NCBI RefSeq assembly: GCF_001458355.1
Contig: NZ_CYSA01000026.1
Span: 186,001-250,000, forward strand
Direction: 5' to 3'
Source of the DNA: Thalassovita gelatinovora
Lineage (GTDB): Bacteria > Pseudomonadota > Alphaproteobacteria > Rhodobacterales > Rhodobacteraceae
Length of the DNA: 64,000 nucleotides
The position numbers and the translations under genes are program-made. Numbering within the stretch: the first letter of the stretch is position 1; each line of letters opens with the position of its first letter. The notes beneath the pieces are model-generated. The model did no database searches and was not told the DNA's origin. It was given only the letters and a program-made list of their open reading frames with translations. Shown piece after piece: positions 16,175-25,393 of this stretch.

Positions 16175-17515
16175 CTAGCGCATGTTGAATAGCTCCTGAT
16201 GGAAATCACTCGCAGCCAAGCCATTGGCCGCCAAGTCGGCGCGCAGCGCCTGCCCGAAACCGGCGGGGCCGCAGAACCACACGCTGGCAGCTTTCCAATC
16301 CGGCACCATTGCGCGAATCCGCTCGCCACTCAGGAACCCATCGCGGTCATCGACCAGAACGTGCAGCGTGATACCAGCGGCGTCCGCGTCGGCCTGCAGC
16401 CGCTTGAGCGCATCAGCGGAATGCTCCTTGGTGGTGTGGATCAGGTCGATGGTCTTGGTGCCCGGCGTCGTCGCTAACTGCTTCATCTTGGCGATGAAGG
16501 GCGTGATGCCGATACCGCCGCCGATCCAGATTTGGCGCGTGTTCGCATCTTCGAACGTGAAGCGCCCATAAGGTCCCTCAACGGTGGCCATCCCGCCGAC
16601 TTTCAGGGTGTCGGGCAAGAGGTCGGTGTAATCGCCAAGGCTCTTGCTGATGAAGGTGATCTGGCCCGTTGCGACGTCCCACGCCGAGGCGATGGTGAAC
16701 GGATGCTTACCTTCCTTGGGATCAAACGTGACGAACGCGAATTGCCCCGCATCGTGTCCTTTCCAACCGCCTTCCAGCGCGATGTTTACCTCGGTCGCGC
16801 GCAACTCGGGGTAGGTTTGAATACTTCCGACCTTGCCGGAAACCTTGTGTCCCCGGCCAATCTGGCGGGTCAATGTTAGGATCGCAGAATACGTACCGCC
16901 AAGCATCAACAGGGCCATAACGATGCCGAGGGGCGTGGCCCAGTGGTCAAAGGTGAGCATCGTCACCGCGTGAGCCGCTCCCGCCAGATAGGCAATCGCG
17001 ATGAACTTGTGGGTGGAGAAGAAGGTTTTGTAGCGAATGCGTTTGATCAGGGCGACCGCAATCAGAATGACGGCAAGATAGAAGGCTTTTTCGCCCACAA
17101 ATTCCATGACGCCGCGATATTCCCGGAAAAAGCCCTCGATGCCGGTCAATTCCGGCGCACCGGCCCCCGGGGTGCCGCGCTGAGGCGCTTCCATCATCCC
17201 CCAATCGACCAGCCATTTCGGCAGGCCCGACGCGATCCAGTGGGCAAACACCGTCACAAGCACACCGATCCCAAGCCACTTGTGCAGCCGATAGGATTTG
17301 TCGAGCCCGTTCAACCAAGGCTCGATCCAATTGGCCCGCGTGGCAAGGATCATGATGACGCTCATCGCGCCAATCGTCAGAACGCCCGTATATTGCACCA
17401 GCAAGTTGCGGATGGCGATAAAGCTTAAAGTGTCAGGAAAAGGTAAAGTCGCCGCGAGCCAAAACACGGTCAGCAAGGCGGGGATGCCCCACAGGGCGAT
17501 TTTGATATTCTTCAT
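16175..17515 (-). CDS. Membrane ferric-reductase-like oxidoreductase (FRE/NOX type)
   Basis: This fused protein of 446 residues has six hydrophobic helices in the first ~230 residues with the histidine pairs expected for two hemes (HKWLGIGVLVTVFAHW and STHKFIAIAYLAGAAHAV). A ferredoxin-NADP reductase module follows, with FAD-binding HPFTIASA, GPYGRFTFE, nucleotide-binding WIGGGIGITPFIAKM and the terminal VWFCGPAGFG. Such proteins carry electrons from cytosolic NAD(P)H across the membrane to an extracytoplasmic acceptor such as Fe(III). It lies upstream of GST and downstream of the NmrA-like gene, all on the minus strand with gaps over 100 nt. Confidence 0.85.
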   Translation of the reverse strand: MKNIKIALWGIPALLTVFWLAATLPFPDTLSFIAIRNLLVQYTGVLTIGAMSVIMILATRANWIEPWLNGLDKSYRLHKWLGIGVLVTVFAHWIASGLPKWLVDWGMMEAPQRGTPGAGAPELTGIEGFFREYRGVMEFVGEKAFYLAVILIAVALIKRIRYKTFFSTHKFIAIAYLAGAAHAVTMLTFDHWATPLGIVMALLMLGGTYSAILTLTRQIGRGHKVSGKVGSIQTYPELRATEVNIALEGGWKGHDAGQFAFVTFDPKEGKHPFTIASAWDVATGQITFISKSLGDYTDLLPDTLKVGGMATVEGPYGRFTFEDANTRQIWIGGGIGITPFIAKMKQLATTPGTKTIDLIHTTKEHSADALKRLQADADAAGITLHVLVDDRDGFLSGERIRAMVPDWKAASVWFCGPAGFGQALRADLAANGLAASDFHQELFNMR

Positions 17516-17678
17516 GATCCGGGTCTTTCAATGCGATGGGGCGCTATCGGGGGTTGGCCAAGCGCTAAAATTAACGATCCGGTCGTAATACGTGGTCTGT
17601 CCGGTATTCCGTCGCGGGTTTGGTGGTTTTGCGACATTCATGGGGTTCGGGTGCAGAGATCGTTTTGCAGCATTTTCG

Positions 17679-18524
17679 CTATCCTTGCAGGGCGGTGAAA
17701 TAGTCATCCCAATCTTGGTGTGGGCGACCTGCTGCGGTTTTGAAATCGCTCGGATTGTCGAGGGCGCCATCGCGGATGCCCTGATAAATCCCGGATATGA
17801 CGGTGCCAATGAAATCGCCCAATTCTGCGATGCGGTCGGCCTTGTAGTCCTCTACAGAAACTGCGCGATAGACCAGCTTGGTCGCAAAAGCGCTGTTCAG
17901 GTAAGCGGCCAATTCCGCTTGGGTCAAACAGTCACCATGAAGGTTGTAGGTCTGGCCGTTATGTTCGGTCCCGGTCAGCATGCGGGCATAGGCATAAGCC
18001 AGCTCGGGACGGGTGGTGTAGCCACACCGGCCATCGCCTGCGCAGTTGGTGATCTCACCCGCCTTGCGGTAGCTTTCGATGTATTCCACATCCGGTTCGA
18101 TATAAATTCCGTTGCGCCCGATGACCCAGTCAAGGCCACTGTCCTTCACGTCTGACTCGGTCTGGCGGTTGCTCTGGATCACGGGGGAAAAGCTCGTGCC
18201 TTCATCGGCGCCCTGAACGCTTGTGTAAACGATCTTGCTGACGCCCGCGGCCTTGGCCGCGTTGATCACGTTGCGGTGCTGCACGATACGCGTATCCGGG
18301 GCATCCATGCCGGACACCAGAAGCAGCGTATCGACCCCTTCGAGCGAAGGTTCAAGCTGTGCGGGGGCGTTATAATCGCCGGGGCGCACCTCGATGCCCA
18401 ACCCCTTGGCCTTTTCGGGTGTACGGGCAAGCCCGATAATGGTTTCGCCGGTGTTCATGGCGATGAGCGCCCTGGCGATTGAGGCGCCAAGCTGGCCTGT
18501 GACGGCAGTAACTGCGATTGTCAT
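17679..18524 (-). CDS. NmrA-like NAD(P)H-binding protein (QorB/YtfG type)
   Basis: This atypical short-chain dehydrogenase has 281 residues. It starts MTIAVTAVTGQLGASIARAL with the NmrA-type Rossmann motif, continues with VDTLLLVSGMD and SKIVYTSVQGADEG, and has YNLHGDCLTQAELAAYLNSA in the C-terminal part. This resembles quinone oxidoreductase 2 (QorB) and azoreductase-like members. AGGAGA sits 8 nt before the ATG at 18524. It lies downstream of the MarR gene on the same strand (147-nt gap), and MarR proteins often regulate quinone-handling enzymes. Confidence 0.84.
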   Translation of the reverse strand: MTIAVTAVTGQLGASIARALIAMNTGETIIGLARTPEKAKGLGIEVRPGDYNAPAQLEPSLEGVDTLLLVSGMDAPDTRIVQHRNVINAAKAAGVSKIVYTSVQGADEGTSFSPVIQSNRQTESDVKDSGLDWVIGRNGIYIEPDVEYIESYRKAGEITNCAGDGRCGYTTRPELAYAYARMLTGTEHNGQTYNLHGDCLTQAELAAYLNSAFATKLVYRAVSVEDYKADRIAELGDFIGTVISGIYQGIRDGALDNPSDFKTAAGRPHQDWDDYFTALQG

Positions 18525-18671
18525 TGGGTCTTCTCCTGAGTTGGCCGCTTTGATGGCGAACAGATAGGGGGGCCACGCGAATTGGCTCAACTTGCGCAGC
18601 GACGGTGACGCTGGTCAGTACGGGCAAGTCGCCTGCCGCAAAGGCTGGTGGGGTATTCCGCGTTGGTGAAA

Positions 18672-19139
18672 TCAACCTGTTATGACAGTGGGCGCGCGGA
18701 TGTCCTTGGTGCCCGGAATCGTGCCGCCAAATCCGTCACGTAGTCGGCGGGCCAGATCGAAAAAAGTCGCCGCGTCGCTGCCAAGTACAGACTGGATCGC
18801 AGCGTCGACATCCGACCAGGCGTCGACGATCCCGGCCAGCAGGGCATGCCCTTTTCCCGTCAATTCAAGGACGTGTCGGCGACGCGATGCAGGGTCGATC
18901 GCGCGCGTGATGTATCCAGCCGCCAGCAGGCGGTCTGTCATTGTGCTCATGCTGGCAGAGGTGACGCCGAACTGAGACGCAAGATCTGACTGGGAAACCG
19001 CGCCCATCCGGCCCATCGCATCAAGGACGCGGGCCTGACGTGGCTGGATGTTGAGCGGCGCAAGCTTTCGGCGCAATTCCGCCTCGATAAGGTCCGCACT
19101 GTGAAGAAGGCCGTGGAAATCATGTTGGTCAGTTTGCAT
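18672..19139 (-). CDS. MarR-family transcriptional regulator
   Basis: This winged-helix regulator of 155 residues has RKLAPLNIQPRQARVLDAMG, the recognition helix region SQSDLASQFGVTSASMSTMT, and the MarR wing signature AIDPASRRRHVLELTGKG. A 19-bp palindrome covers its start codon, so autoregulation is likely. The site also lies only about 60 nt upstream of the divergent YHYH gene, which could be under its control too. The ligand is unknown. Confidence 0.9.
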   Translation of the reverse strand: MQTDQHDFHGLLHSADLIEAELRRKLAPLNIQPRQARVLDAMGRMGAVSQSDLASQFGVTSASMSTMTDRLLAAGYITRAIDPASRRRHVLELTGKGHALLAGIVDAWSDVDAAIQSVLGSDAATFFDLARRLRDGFGGTIPGTKDIRAPTVITG

Positions 19140-19155
19140 ATTAATAGTTAATATG
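19137..19155. promoter_or_regulatory. Candidate MarR operator covering the marR start codon
   Basis: CATATTAATAGTTAATATG is a perfect inverted repeat (CATATTAA / TTAATATG, 3-bp spacer) whose left half contains the marR ATG. A further half-like stretch (TAATATTAATT) follows at 19157-19167. The AT-rich palindrome in otherwise GC-rich DNA, placed between divergent genes, is what a MarR dimer site looks like. Confidence 0.6.
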
Positions 19156-19214
19156 CTAATATTAATTCAGATGCAAGATGCGACCTGTCATGCAAATCGA
19201 TTATTGGAGCCAAG

Positions 19215-20225
19215 ATGATTAAACTATCCCGCATATGTTCGCATTTCCCTTTGCTCGCTGCGGCCCACTTTCTGGGCGGCTCCGCCGCTGCGCATTCGAG
19301 CGAGAAAGATATCGCCAGCTTTTTCGCAACAGCAGATATCGTGGCAGGCCCCGAACGGGTGGACTGCACGCTTTCGGGCGGTACCGAAACGACCTGCTTT
19401 TCCATCACTGTTCGGCCGAGTCCGCGCAGCTACGCGCCGGGTCCTTGGTGTCCTACAAACATTTCTGATGGGGCCGAAGCTGGTGGGATCTGGTTTCTCA
19501 ACGGTGAAACGGTCGATGTCGATGGTGCCTTCATCGCCAACCTCGCGGAGGTCTACGAGGATACCAACTGGCAGCTCTTTGATCCCGACACTGGCGCGGT
19601 GCGGTTCACCGGCACGCTGGAAGCCTGTGAGGCCGCAGCAAGGCCCGATGTCGATCCCGCTTATCAGAATTATTGCGTCCAGTGCCTGCCGGAATACCTG
19701 CCCGAAGACGCGACGCTTACCTATGTAATCCCGTTGGAAACGGTTCCCACCGATCAGCCGACACTCACGAACCGGACCGGGGCAGGGGTGGCCTTGAACG
19801 GCGTGCGTCTGGATGGGCCAGCCCCGGTCGATGCGATCCTCGGGGCTTATACCATCGCCCCCTTTGACGATTGCGGCGGCCATGTGAACCCGCATGTGGG
19901 ATATCACTATCATGCTGTGACGGAATGCCTGTCCGATGCGTCGACACTGTCGGGGACCGCCGAAGACGCGGTGGCGGCGCATGGCGGCCAGATTGGCATC
20001 GCGATGGACGGGTATGCGATCTTTGCGCATCTGCTTGCCGATGGTCAGGCTCCCGAAGGGCTGGACAGCTGCTATGGGCATGAAGCCGAGGGGCTATCTT
20101 ACCACTATCACGCCGGTTCGGCGGGTTCGAACAAAATCCTTGGCTGCCTTGCGGCGGAAACTGGTTGCACGCTCGTTGAAGGGCAGACGGTCTGCGATGC
20201 CAGCCGTCCTCCTCCCCGGCCCTGA
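19215..20225 (+). CDS. Exported YHYH-domain protein
   Basis: A protein of 336 residues with an N-terminal signal-like segment (LLAAAHFLGGSAAAHS). The central and C-terminal parts carry the defining tetrads twice: GYHYHAVTEC (about 233) and LSYHYHAGSAG (about 299), with GIAMDGYAIF between. YHYH domains are usually found in exported bacterial proteins of unknown biochemical role; the clustered His/Tyr suggest metal binding. Several cysteines are present, consistent with a periplasmic disulfide protein. It is the first gene of an eight-gene plus-strand run ending with a DUF1566 protein. Confidence 0.83.
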   Translation: MIKLSRICSHFPLLAAAHFLGGSAAAHSSEKDIASFFATADIVAGPERVDCTLSGGTETTCFSITVRPSPRSYAPGPWCPTNISDGAEAGGIWFLNGETVDVDGAFIANLAEVYEDTNWQLFDPDTGAVRFTGTLEACEAAARPDVDPAYQNYCVQCLPEYLPEDATLTYVIPLETVPTDQPTLTNRTGAGVALNGVRLDGPAPVDAILGAYTIAPFDDCGGHVNPHVGYHYHAVTECLSDASTLSGTAEDAVAAHGGQIGIAMDGYAIFAHLLADGQAPEGLDSCYGHEAEGLSYHYHAGSAGSNKILGCLAAETGCTLVEGQTVCDASRPPPRP

Positions 20226-20263
20226 TCGGTCGGGTCAATAAATCCAGATCGGAGACGATACGA

Positions 20264-20578
20264 ATGAACCTGAACCTGTTTCGCCTGGCCCCGATGGCCA
20301 TGGTTGCACTGATCACCCTGCCTGTACCCGTGATGGCAGAAAATGCCGCCGTGTTTGCCCCGATCGAATTGGCCCAATCCAATGCCCCGCAAGGTGACCG
20401 TCAGGGCGGACGCCCCCCGCGTGAGGCGTTTGTGGCCTGCGAATCGAAGTCCAAAAACGACCGTTGCGAAATTGTCCTGAAGGACGGTGCGACGCTGAAC
20501 GGCACCTGTCGGCAACCGCCTGCAGGACGGGATGATGCAATGCTCTGTGTCCCTGCCGGGGCCGCCCCCAAAGGCTGA
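20264..20578 (+). CDS. Small secreted protein of unknown function
   Basis: A protein of 104 residues with a signal peptide (LAPMAMVALITLPVPVMAEN, cleavage near residue 25). It has a Gly/Arg/Pro-rich linker (GDRQGGRPPREAF) and a small cysteine-containing domain (ACESKSKNDRCEIVL, then GTCRQPP and MLCVPAG). Four cysteines suggest two disulfides in the periplasm. CGGAGA precedes the ATG, and the gap from the YHYH gene is 38 nt, so they are cotranscribed. I do not recognise the family; similar short proteins accompany YHYH genes in this operon only. Confidence 0.72.
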   Translation: MNLNLFRLAPMAMVALITLPVPVMAENAAVFAPIELAQSNAPQGDRQGGRPPREAFVACESKSKNDRCEIVLKDGATLNGTCRQPPAGRDDAMLCVPAGAAPKG

Positions 20579-20618
20579 AACCCAGAGCGGTCCTGAGGCC
20601 GTAACGGAGCGAATTTGC

Positions 20619-21362
20619 ATGTTATTTTCACCTGTCCAGACCGAAGCGCCGGAAACCGGCGACCAAGATACCACGGCGCCTGGACAGGTGATCCGTGCGG
20701 TCTTGATCGTCGCCGTGCTTTGGTTGGTTTCAAGTCAGACCTATTACGCGCTGGTCGCGGCGCTCGACCTGGAACGAGGGTATGATGGTGCGCCGGTGCT
20801 GTTCACGGCCTACTACCTTGCTTGGGCCGCCATTTCCCTTTGGCTGTTTCGTTCCCTGATCGTCGGGAAACTGAACCGCAGCACGGTTGCGCGTGAAGGG
20901 CTGGTGATGCTTCCCATCCTGGTCTGCTTCGCGTTGTTCGTCGTTTATGTCTTGCCGCTGTTGCCGAAGGTTTCGGAATTGCGCGCGCCGTCCGAACCGC
21001 CTGAATTCATGTTCGCATCCGCATGGTACTATTTGCCAAAATCGGCCGATATCCTGTTTCAGCAAGTCCTGGCAGCGGCGCTCATTCTGACTGCGGCGCG
21101 AGCGGGATATGGCATCATTCCTATCGCGATCGGAATGGCGGCGGCTTTCGGCGGCTTCCATCTGCTTTTGGTGTTCGACGGCTTCACCCCGGTCTATGTT
21201 ACCCGATTTACCCTGTCCGCAACGGTGTTTGGTGCGTTGCTTCCCTATCTCTACCTGCGTGTGCGCAGCGGGTTTCGCTGGGCCTATAGCTTGCACTGGG
21301 GGTTCTACGCTTTCGACGCGACCGTGACGCATTTCATTCTTGCAGCCCCCCCTTGGGTATGA
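20619..21362 (+). CDS. Integral membrane protein of unknown function
   Basis: A protein of 247 residues with about seven hydrophobic segments (AVLIVAVLWLVSSQTYYALV, YYLAWAAISLWLF, VMLPILVCFALFVVYVLPLL, and others to the C-terminus FILAAPPWV). I see no catalytic or transport motif. The start at 20619 follows GGAGCG at a proper distance. It lies between the small secreted protein and the ferredoxin, so it may anchor or connect a membrane electron-transfer complex. The function is unknown. Confidence 0.72.
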   Translation: MLFSPVQTEAPETGDQDTTAPGQVIRAVLIVAVLWLVSSQTYYALVAALDLERGYDGAPVLFTAYYLAWAAISLWLFRSLIVGKLNRSTVAREGLVMLPILVCFALFVVYVLPLLPKVSELRAPSEPPEFMFASAWYYLPKSADILFQQVLAAALILTAARAGYGIIPIAIGMAAAFGGFHLLLVFDGFTPVYVTRFTLSATVFGALLPYLYLRVRSGFRWAYSLHWGFYAFDATVTHFILAAPPWV

Positions 21363-21416
21363 CCCACCCACCTGTCCCTTTTCTGAAAGGCCCGAAATCA
21401 TGATCGGAATATCCCC

Positions 21417-21626
21417 ATGACCATCAAAAGTATCAATGGCTGCATCGGGTGCGAAGAATGCGTCAAATCCTGCCCCTGCGATGTCATCCGAATGGAACGC
21501 GGCAAAGCGGTGATCACTTATCCCGCTGATTGCCAGATTTGCCATCTGTGCCGAATGTATTGCCCCGTCGACGCCATCGAGATGGCACCGGAAAAATCCA
21601 TTCCCGTCATTACGCCTTGGGGATAG
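21417..21626 (+). CDS. 2[4Fe-4S] ferredoxin
   Basis: This is a protein of 69 residues with two CxxCxxCxxxC motifs: CIGCEECVKSCPC (from residue 9) and CQICHLCRMYCPV (from about 39). It is a classic bicluster ferredoxin that carries electrons at low potential. It is immediately followed (2-nt gap) by the cytochrome-b-like membrane protein and then the flavoprotein, so it very likely feeds electrons to or from that pair. No export signal is visible, so it should be cytoplasmic. Confidence 0.92.
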   Translation: MTIKSINGCIGCEECVKSCPCDVIRMERGKAVITYPADCQICHLCRMYCPVDAIEMAPEKSIPVITPWG

Positions 21627-21628
21627 CC

Positions 21629-22306
21629 ATGAATTTCTCTGGAAAAACCTATACATTCATTGCCGCTTTGGCCGTTTTCATCGGTCTGCCACTGCTGTTT
21701 TACGCGCTTGGGGAAGCCCCGCGCCGGTCGATCCTGAAAGAGTCGTTTTCGCTTATCACGCTGCTTGCGGTGTCGTTGATGGTCGGCCAGTTCTTCTTGG
21801 CGCGCAGCAACGCCACGTTGCTGAACCTGTTCAAACCGCCGCAAATCCAGAAGGTTCACAAATACATCGCCTATTCCGCAGTTGGCGTGATTTTCCTGCA
21901 TCCGGTCCTGATCGTGCTGCCGCGCTATTTCGAAGGCGGGGTGAAGCCTTGGGATGCCTTCCTCACCATGATCACCACCTTTGATAGCCTCGGGATTCTG
22001 CTTGGCCTATTCGCTTGGGGTGCGATGCTGGTGCTGGGTGTGACCGCGTATTTTCGCAAAAAACTGATCCCGCATTTCAGCGCGCGCTATCGCGGTTGGC
22101 GGTATTTTCATGGCGGGCTGGCGGTCGCCTTTATCATCGCTGCACTTTGGCACGCGATCGAATTGGGCCGCCATACCGATATCGCGATGTCCGCTTTTTT
22201 CGTCATACTGACGCTGATCGGCTTCGCGTTGCTGGCCAAGCTTTACTGGGGCGCGATGCCGAAAAAGCCCCATACCCCGCCGATTTCCGAAGGAGCCACG
22301 ACATGA
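21629..22306 (+). CDS. Cytochrome-b/ferric-reductase-like transmembrane protein
   Basis: A protein of 225 residues with six hydrophobic helices and histidines positioned for b-type hemes (VHKYIAYSAVGVIFLHPVLI and YFHGGLAVAFIIAALWHAIE). It resembles the ferric reductase-like transmembrane domain without any attached flavin reductase module. It is tightly coupled: 2 nt after the ferredoxin gene and overlapping the flavoprotein start by 4 nt (ATGA). The simplest reading is that it conducts electrons across the membrane between the cytoplasmic ferredoxin and the exported flavoprotein. Confidence 0.82.
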   Translation: MNFSGKTYTFIAALAVFIGLPLLFYALGEAPRRSILKESFSLITLLAVSLMVGQFFLARSNATLLNLFKPPQIQKVHKYIAYSAVGVIFLHPVLIVLPRYFEGGVKPWDAFLTMITTFDSLGILLGLFAWGAMLVLGVTAYFRKKLIPHFSARYRGWRYFHGGLAVAFIIAALWHAIELGRHTDIAMSAFFVILTLIGFALLAKLYWGAMPKKPHTPPISEGATT

Positions 22307-24069
22307 CCGGGCCGATTGATACAAATGCGCATGAAGCCACCGCGACGACGCGTCGTGAATTCCTTACGCTTTCAGGGGCTACCGCTGGAATGGCTTCTTT
22401 CGGGATGACCGCTTGGGCCGACAACCCTGTCGAAATCGAAGTGAGCGCCATTACAAATACCGACTATGACACCGACGTTCTGGTGATTGGTGGTGGTATG
22501 GCCGGGCTTTTCGCTGCCGTGAAGGCGCATGACGCCGGGGCGGCCACCATGATCGTTTCCAAGGGGCGGCTGGGGTCTTCGGGCCTGACGCCTTTCGGCA
22601 AGGGATTCTTCGTTTTTGACCCGGAAACGGAAACCGGCACCATCGATGATTTCGTCGACACCGTGTCGCGTTCGGCGCTTGGCACAAACAACCCGGTTTA
22701 CACCCGCCAGTTGGCGGAACATTCACTCGATCGCGCACGCGAATTGGCCGACTGGGGCTTTTTTGATCAGACGCTGGCCAATCGGCCTTTCATGAAGCCC
22801 ATCGAAGAACGTGATATTCCATTGCTGGAACGGGTGGTCATCACCCATCTCTTCAAAGAAGACGGGTGGATCGCGGGGGCTGCGGGATTCCGTCTTGATG
22901 CCGAAGAAACCGTCACCATCCGCGCCAAATCGGTGATCCTGTGTACCGGGGCCGGGGGGTTCAAACCGAACGGTTTTCCACTTGGTGATCTGACCCATGA
23001 CGGGACGGTGATGGCGTACCGGATCGGTGCCAAGGTGACGGGCAAGGAATGGAATGACGGTCACACGACACGCAGCGACAACCCGGCGGCCACCTTCGAT
23101 GGCTGGGGCGATATGTTCGAACGCGTTCCATCGACCAACGGGGTTGAAGTGCATCACGACCTGGGCATGGATATCAATTACCGCGCCTATGTGACCGGAA
23201 ATCCCGTCGCAGGTGGGCCAGGTGCTGCACAACCGACGGACGAGGTCGCGGGCGGGCCCTATGTCCCTGAAGAGTTCCAGCGCGACTTTGATGCCCCCGG
23301 TAGCGGCGAAGGGGGCGCGCCTTCTGGTCCGCCTCCGGGTGATGGCAAGGGCGGTGCCCCCGGTGGCCCGCCACCCGGATTTGCCCCCAGTGCGAATGTC
23401 GGCGGTGCTTCTGCGGGCATGGCGATCCACAAATCCGAAGGGCTGGTTCCGTATAACGACAGGTGTGTTTCGAATATCACCGGGCTCTATGCGGCCGGCG
23501 ATGCCCTCGGCAGTCATATGGCGGGCGGCATCTATACCCAGATCGGTTCGTCTCTGGCTGGCTCCGCCGTTCAGGGGGCCATCGCGGGCGAAGCGGCCGC
23601 AGACTACGCGGCATCGGTCAAAGCCCCGATCATTGCCGACGCGCGGATAGCCGAGGTCGTGAACGAAATTCTAGCTCCGCTGCGACGCGAGGCGGGCTAT
23701 GGCCCGGCTTGGGTCACACAGACGTTGCAAGGGATCATGATCCCCAACTTCGTGCTCTACATCAAGAAGGCTTCTATGATGCAGGCGGCGCTGGCCTATA
23801 TCGAAGAATTGCGCGATCACCATGCACCGATGTTGCGGGCCGCCAATATGCACGAACTGCGGCTCGCCCATGAAACCCGCAATATGATCCTGAGCGCCGA
23901 AATGAAACTGCGCGCTTCGCTGATGCGCACCGAAAGCCGGGGGAGCCATTACCGATTGGACTATCCGGATGTCGACGATGTGAACTGGCGCGCTTGGATC
24001 AACATCTATCAGGGATCGGACGGGTCGATGCAGCTTGAAAAACAACCCTTCGATACTTGGCCAACTTAG
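22303..24069 (+). CDS. Tat-exported FAD flavoprotein, fumarate-reductase/succinate-dehydrogenase type
   Basis: A protein of 588 residues. The Tat-type signal is TTRREFLTLSGATAGMASFG. An FAD Rossmann motif VLVIGGGMAGLFAAVKA (about 63), RLGSSGLTPFGKGF, CTGAGGFKPNGFPLGDLTHD (about 210) and a C-terminal AGDALGSHMAGGIYTQIGSS give the flavoprotein-subunit architecture. A Gly/Pro-rich low-complexity stretch (about residues 335-370, with GPPPGDGKGGAPGGPPPG) interrupts the capping region and is not usual for the family. AAGGAG precedes the ATG. A role as a periplasmic reductase or dehydrogenase fed by the neighbouring cytochrome b is inferred. Confidence 0.82.
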   Translation: MTGPIDTNAHEATATTRREFLTLSGATAGMASFGMTAWADNPVEIEVSAITNTDYDTDVLVIGGGMAGLFAAVKAHDAGAATMIVSKGRLGSSGLTPFGKGFFVFDPETETGTIDDFVDTVSRSALGTNNPVYTRQLAEHSLDRARELADWGFFDQTLANRPFMKPIEERDIPLLERVVITHLFKEDGWIAGAAGFRLDAEETVTIRAKSVILCTGAGGFKPNGFPLGDLTHDGTVMAYRIGAKVTGKEWNDGHTTRSDNPAATFDGWGDMFERVPSTNGVEVHHDLGMDINYRAYVTGNPVAGGPGAAQPTDEVAGGPYVPEEFQRDFDAPGSGEGGAPSGPPPGDGKGGAPGGPPPGFAPSANVGGASAGMAIHKSEGLVPYNDRCVSNITGLYAAGDALGSHMAGGIYTQIGSSLAGSAVQGAIAGEAAADYAASVKAPIIADARIAEVVNEILAPLRREAGYGPAWVTQTLQGIMIPNFVLYIKKASMMQAALAYIEELRDHHAPMLRAANMHELRLAHETRNMILSAEMKLRASLMRTESRGSHYRLDYPDVDDVNWRAWINIYQGSDGSMQLEKQPFDTWPT

Positions 24070-24100
24070 ATTTGCGGCGGCTGTACCAAGGAAAAACCTT

Positions 24101-25393
24101 ATGCACATCTATAAGATAGCAGCCGTGGCCCTTGCGCTTTGCCTACCATGCGCCGGGCATGCCGCACCGAACATCTTGCTGATCATCGCCGATGATATGG
24201 GGCTCGACACTTCGCGCTGCTACGCCGTGGGGGATCAGCAGGCGAACATGCCGATCCTCGAACAGCTTTGTGCCGAAGGTCTTGTCTTTGATCAGGCCTA
24301 TTCGGCACCTGTTTGTTCGCCCACCCGAGCGACCATCATGACCGGTAAGTATGGATTTCGAACCGGCGTCGGGGGGGCAATTCCCCCGCGCGGGGGCAGT
24401 GGGCTATCCCCGGATGAATTCAGTCTTTTCGACGCCTTGAACGAGACGGAGTATGCCAGTGCTGTGGTCGGTAAATGGCATCTGGCCAGCTCACCTGATG
24501 ATCTTGATCATCCCGCTGAAATGGGCGTAACCGACTATTTCGGCATGATCTCCGGCGGCGTCAGAAGTTACTACAATTGGCAGGGTGTGGAAAACGGAAC
24601 GCGGAATGATGTCGATGGCTACACCACAACCGTGTTAACCGACCGGGCCATCAATTGGATCGGCGAACGGCAAACCCCTTGGTTTCTATGGTTGGCCTAT
24701 AACGCACCGCACACCCCGTTCCACGTGCCACCGCGCACGCTTTACACCGGCGAAAATCTTAAGGACGACGAAACCGCTATCCGTGAAAATCCGCTGCCAT
24801 ATTATAACGCGATGCTTGAAGCACTGGATACCGAAGTCGGTCGGTTGTTCGACAGCATGTCAGATGAAACGCGCGAAAACACCATTGTCATCTTTATCGG
24901 TGACAATGGCACGCCGGGACAAGTGTCCCGACAGCTATATGGCGCAAGACGATCCAAAGGCAGCATCTACCAAGGCGGCACCGCAGTGCCGATGATTGTT
25001 TCAGGTCCCGGCGTCGAAGGTGGACGAACAGAGGCCTTGGTCAACACAACCGATTTGAACGCCACGATCTTGGCATTGGCGGGCGCAGACCCTGACGGTG
25101 CCGTATCTGATGGCATTGATCTTAATACGATTCTGAAAGGGGAAACCGGATCGCGTGAATTCGCCTATGTCGAACATTTCGGAGACGGAGGGATGCCTGT
25201 CGATGTCATGGGCTGGGCGATCCGGGATGCGCAGTACATGTTGGTCGCGCCGGATGGTGACGCGGAACAAATGTTCGATATCGCCAATGATCCGCTCTCG
25301 CAGTTCGATCTGTTGTCCGCGACGCTTACACCTGAATTGAACCAGCGGGTCTTGGCGTTGCGCGCAGCCTATCAGGATCTGCGCGGCGACTAG
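24101..25393 (+). CDS. Exported sulfatase (alkaline-phosphatase superfamily)
   Basis: A protein of 430 residues with a signal peptide (IAAVALALCLPCAGHAAPN). Sulfatase hallmarks are the calcium-binding ILLIIADDMG (about 24), the active-site APVCSPTRATIMTGKYG (about 68) with the C-x-P-x-R formylglycine motif, GKWHLASS (about 125), and IFIGDNGTPG (about 265). It hydrolyses sulfate esters after a formylglycine-generating enzyme converts the cysteine; none is in the window. It lies 31 nt after the flavoprotein gene. The presence of a sulfatase in this redox cluster suggests the substrate may be sulfated. Confidence 0.85.
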   Translation: MHIYKIAAVALALCLPCAGHAAPNILLIIADDMGLDTSRCYAVGDQQANMPILEQLCAEGLVFDQAYSAPVCSPTRATIMTGKYGFRTGVGGAIPPRGGSGLSPDEFSLFDALNETEYASAVVGKWHLASSPDDLDHPAEMGVTDYFGMISGGVRSYYNWQGVENGTRNDVDGYTTTVLTDRAINWIGERQTPWFLWLAYNAPHTPFHVPPRTLYTGENLKDDETAIRENPLPYYNAMLEALDTEVGRLFDSMSDETRENTIVIFIGDNGTPGQVSRQLYGARRSKGSIYQGGTAVPMIVSGPGVEGGRTEALVNTTDLNATILALAGADPDGAVSDGIDLNTILKGETGSREFAYVEHFGDGGMPVDVMGWAIRDAQYMLVAPDGDAEQMFDIANDPLSQFDLLSATLTPELNQRVLALRAAYQDLRGD

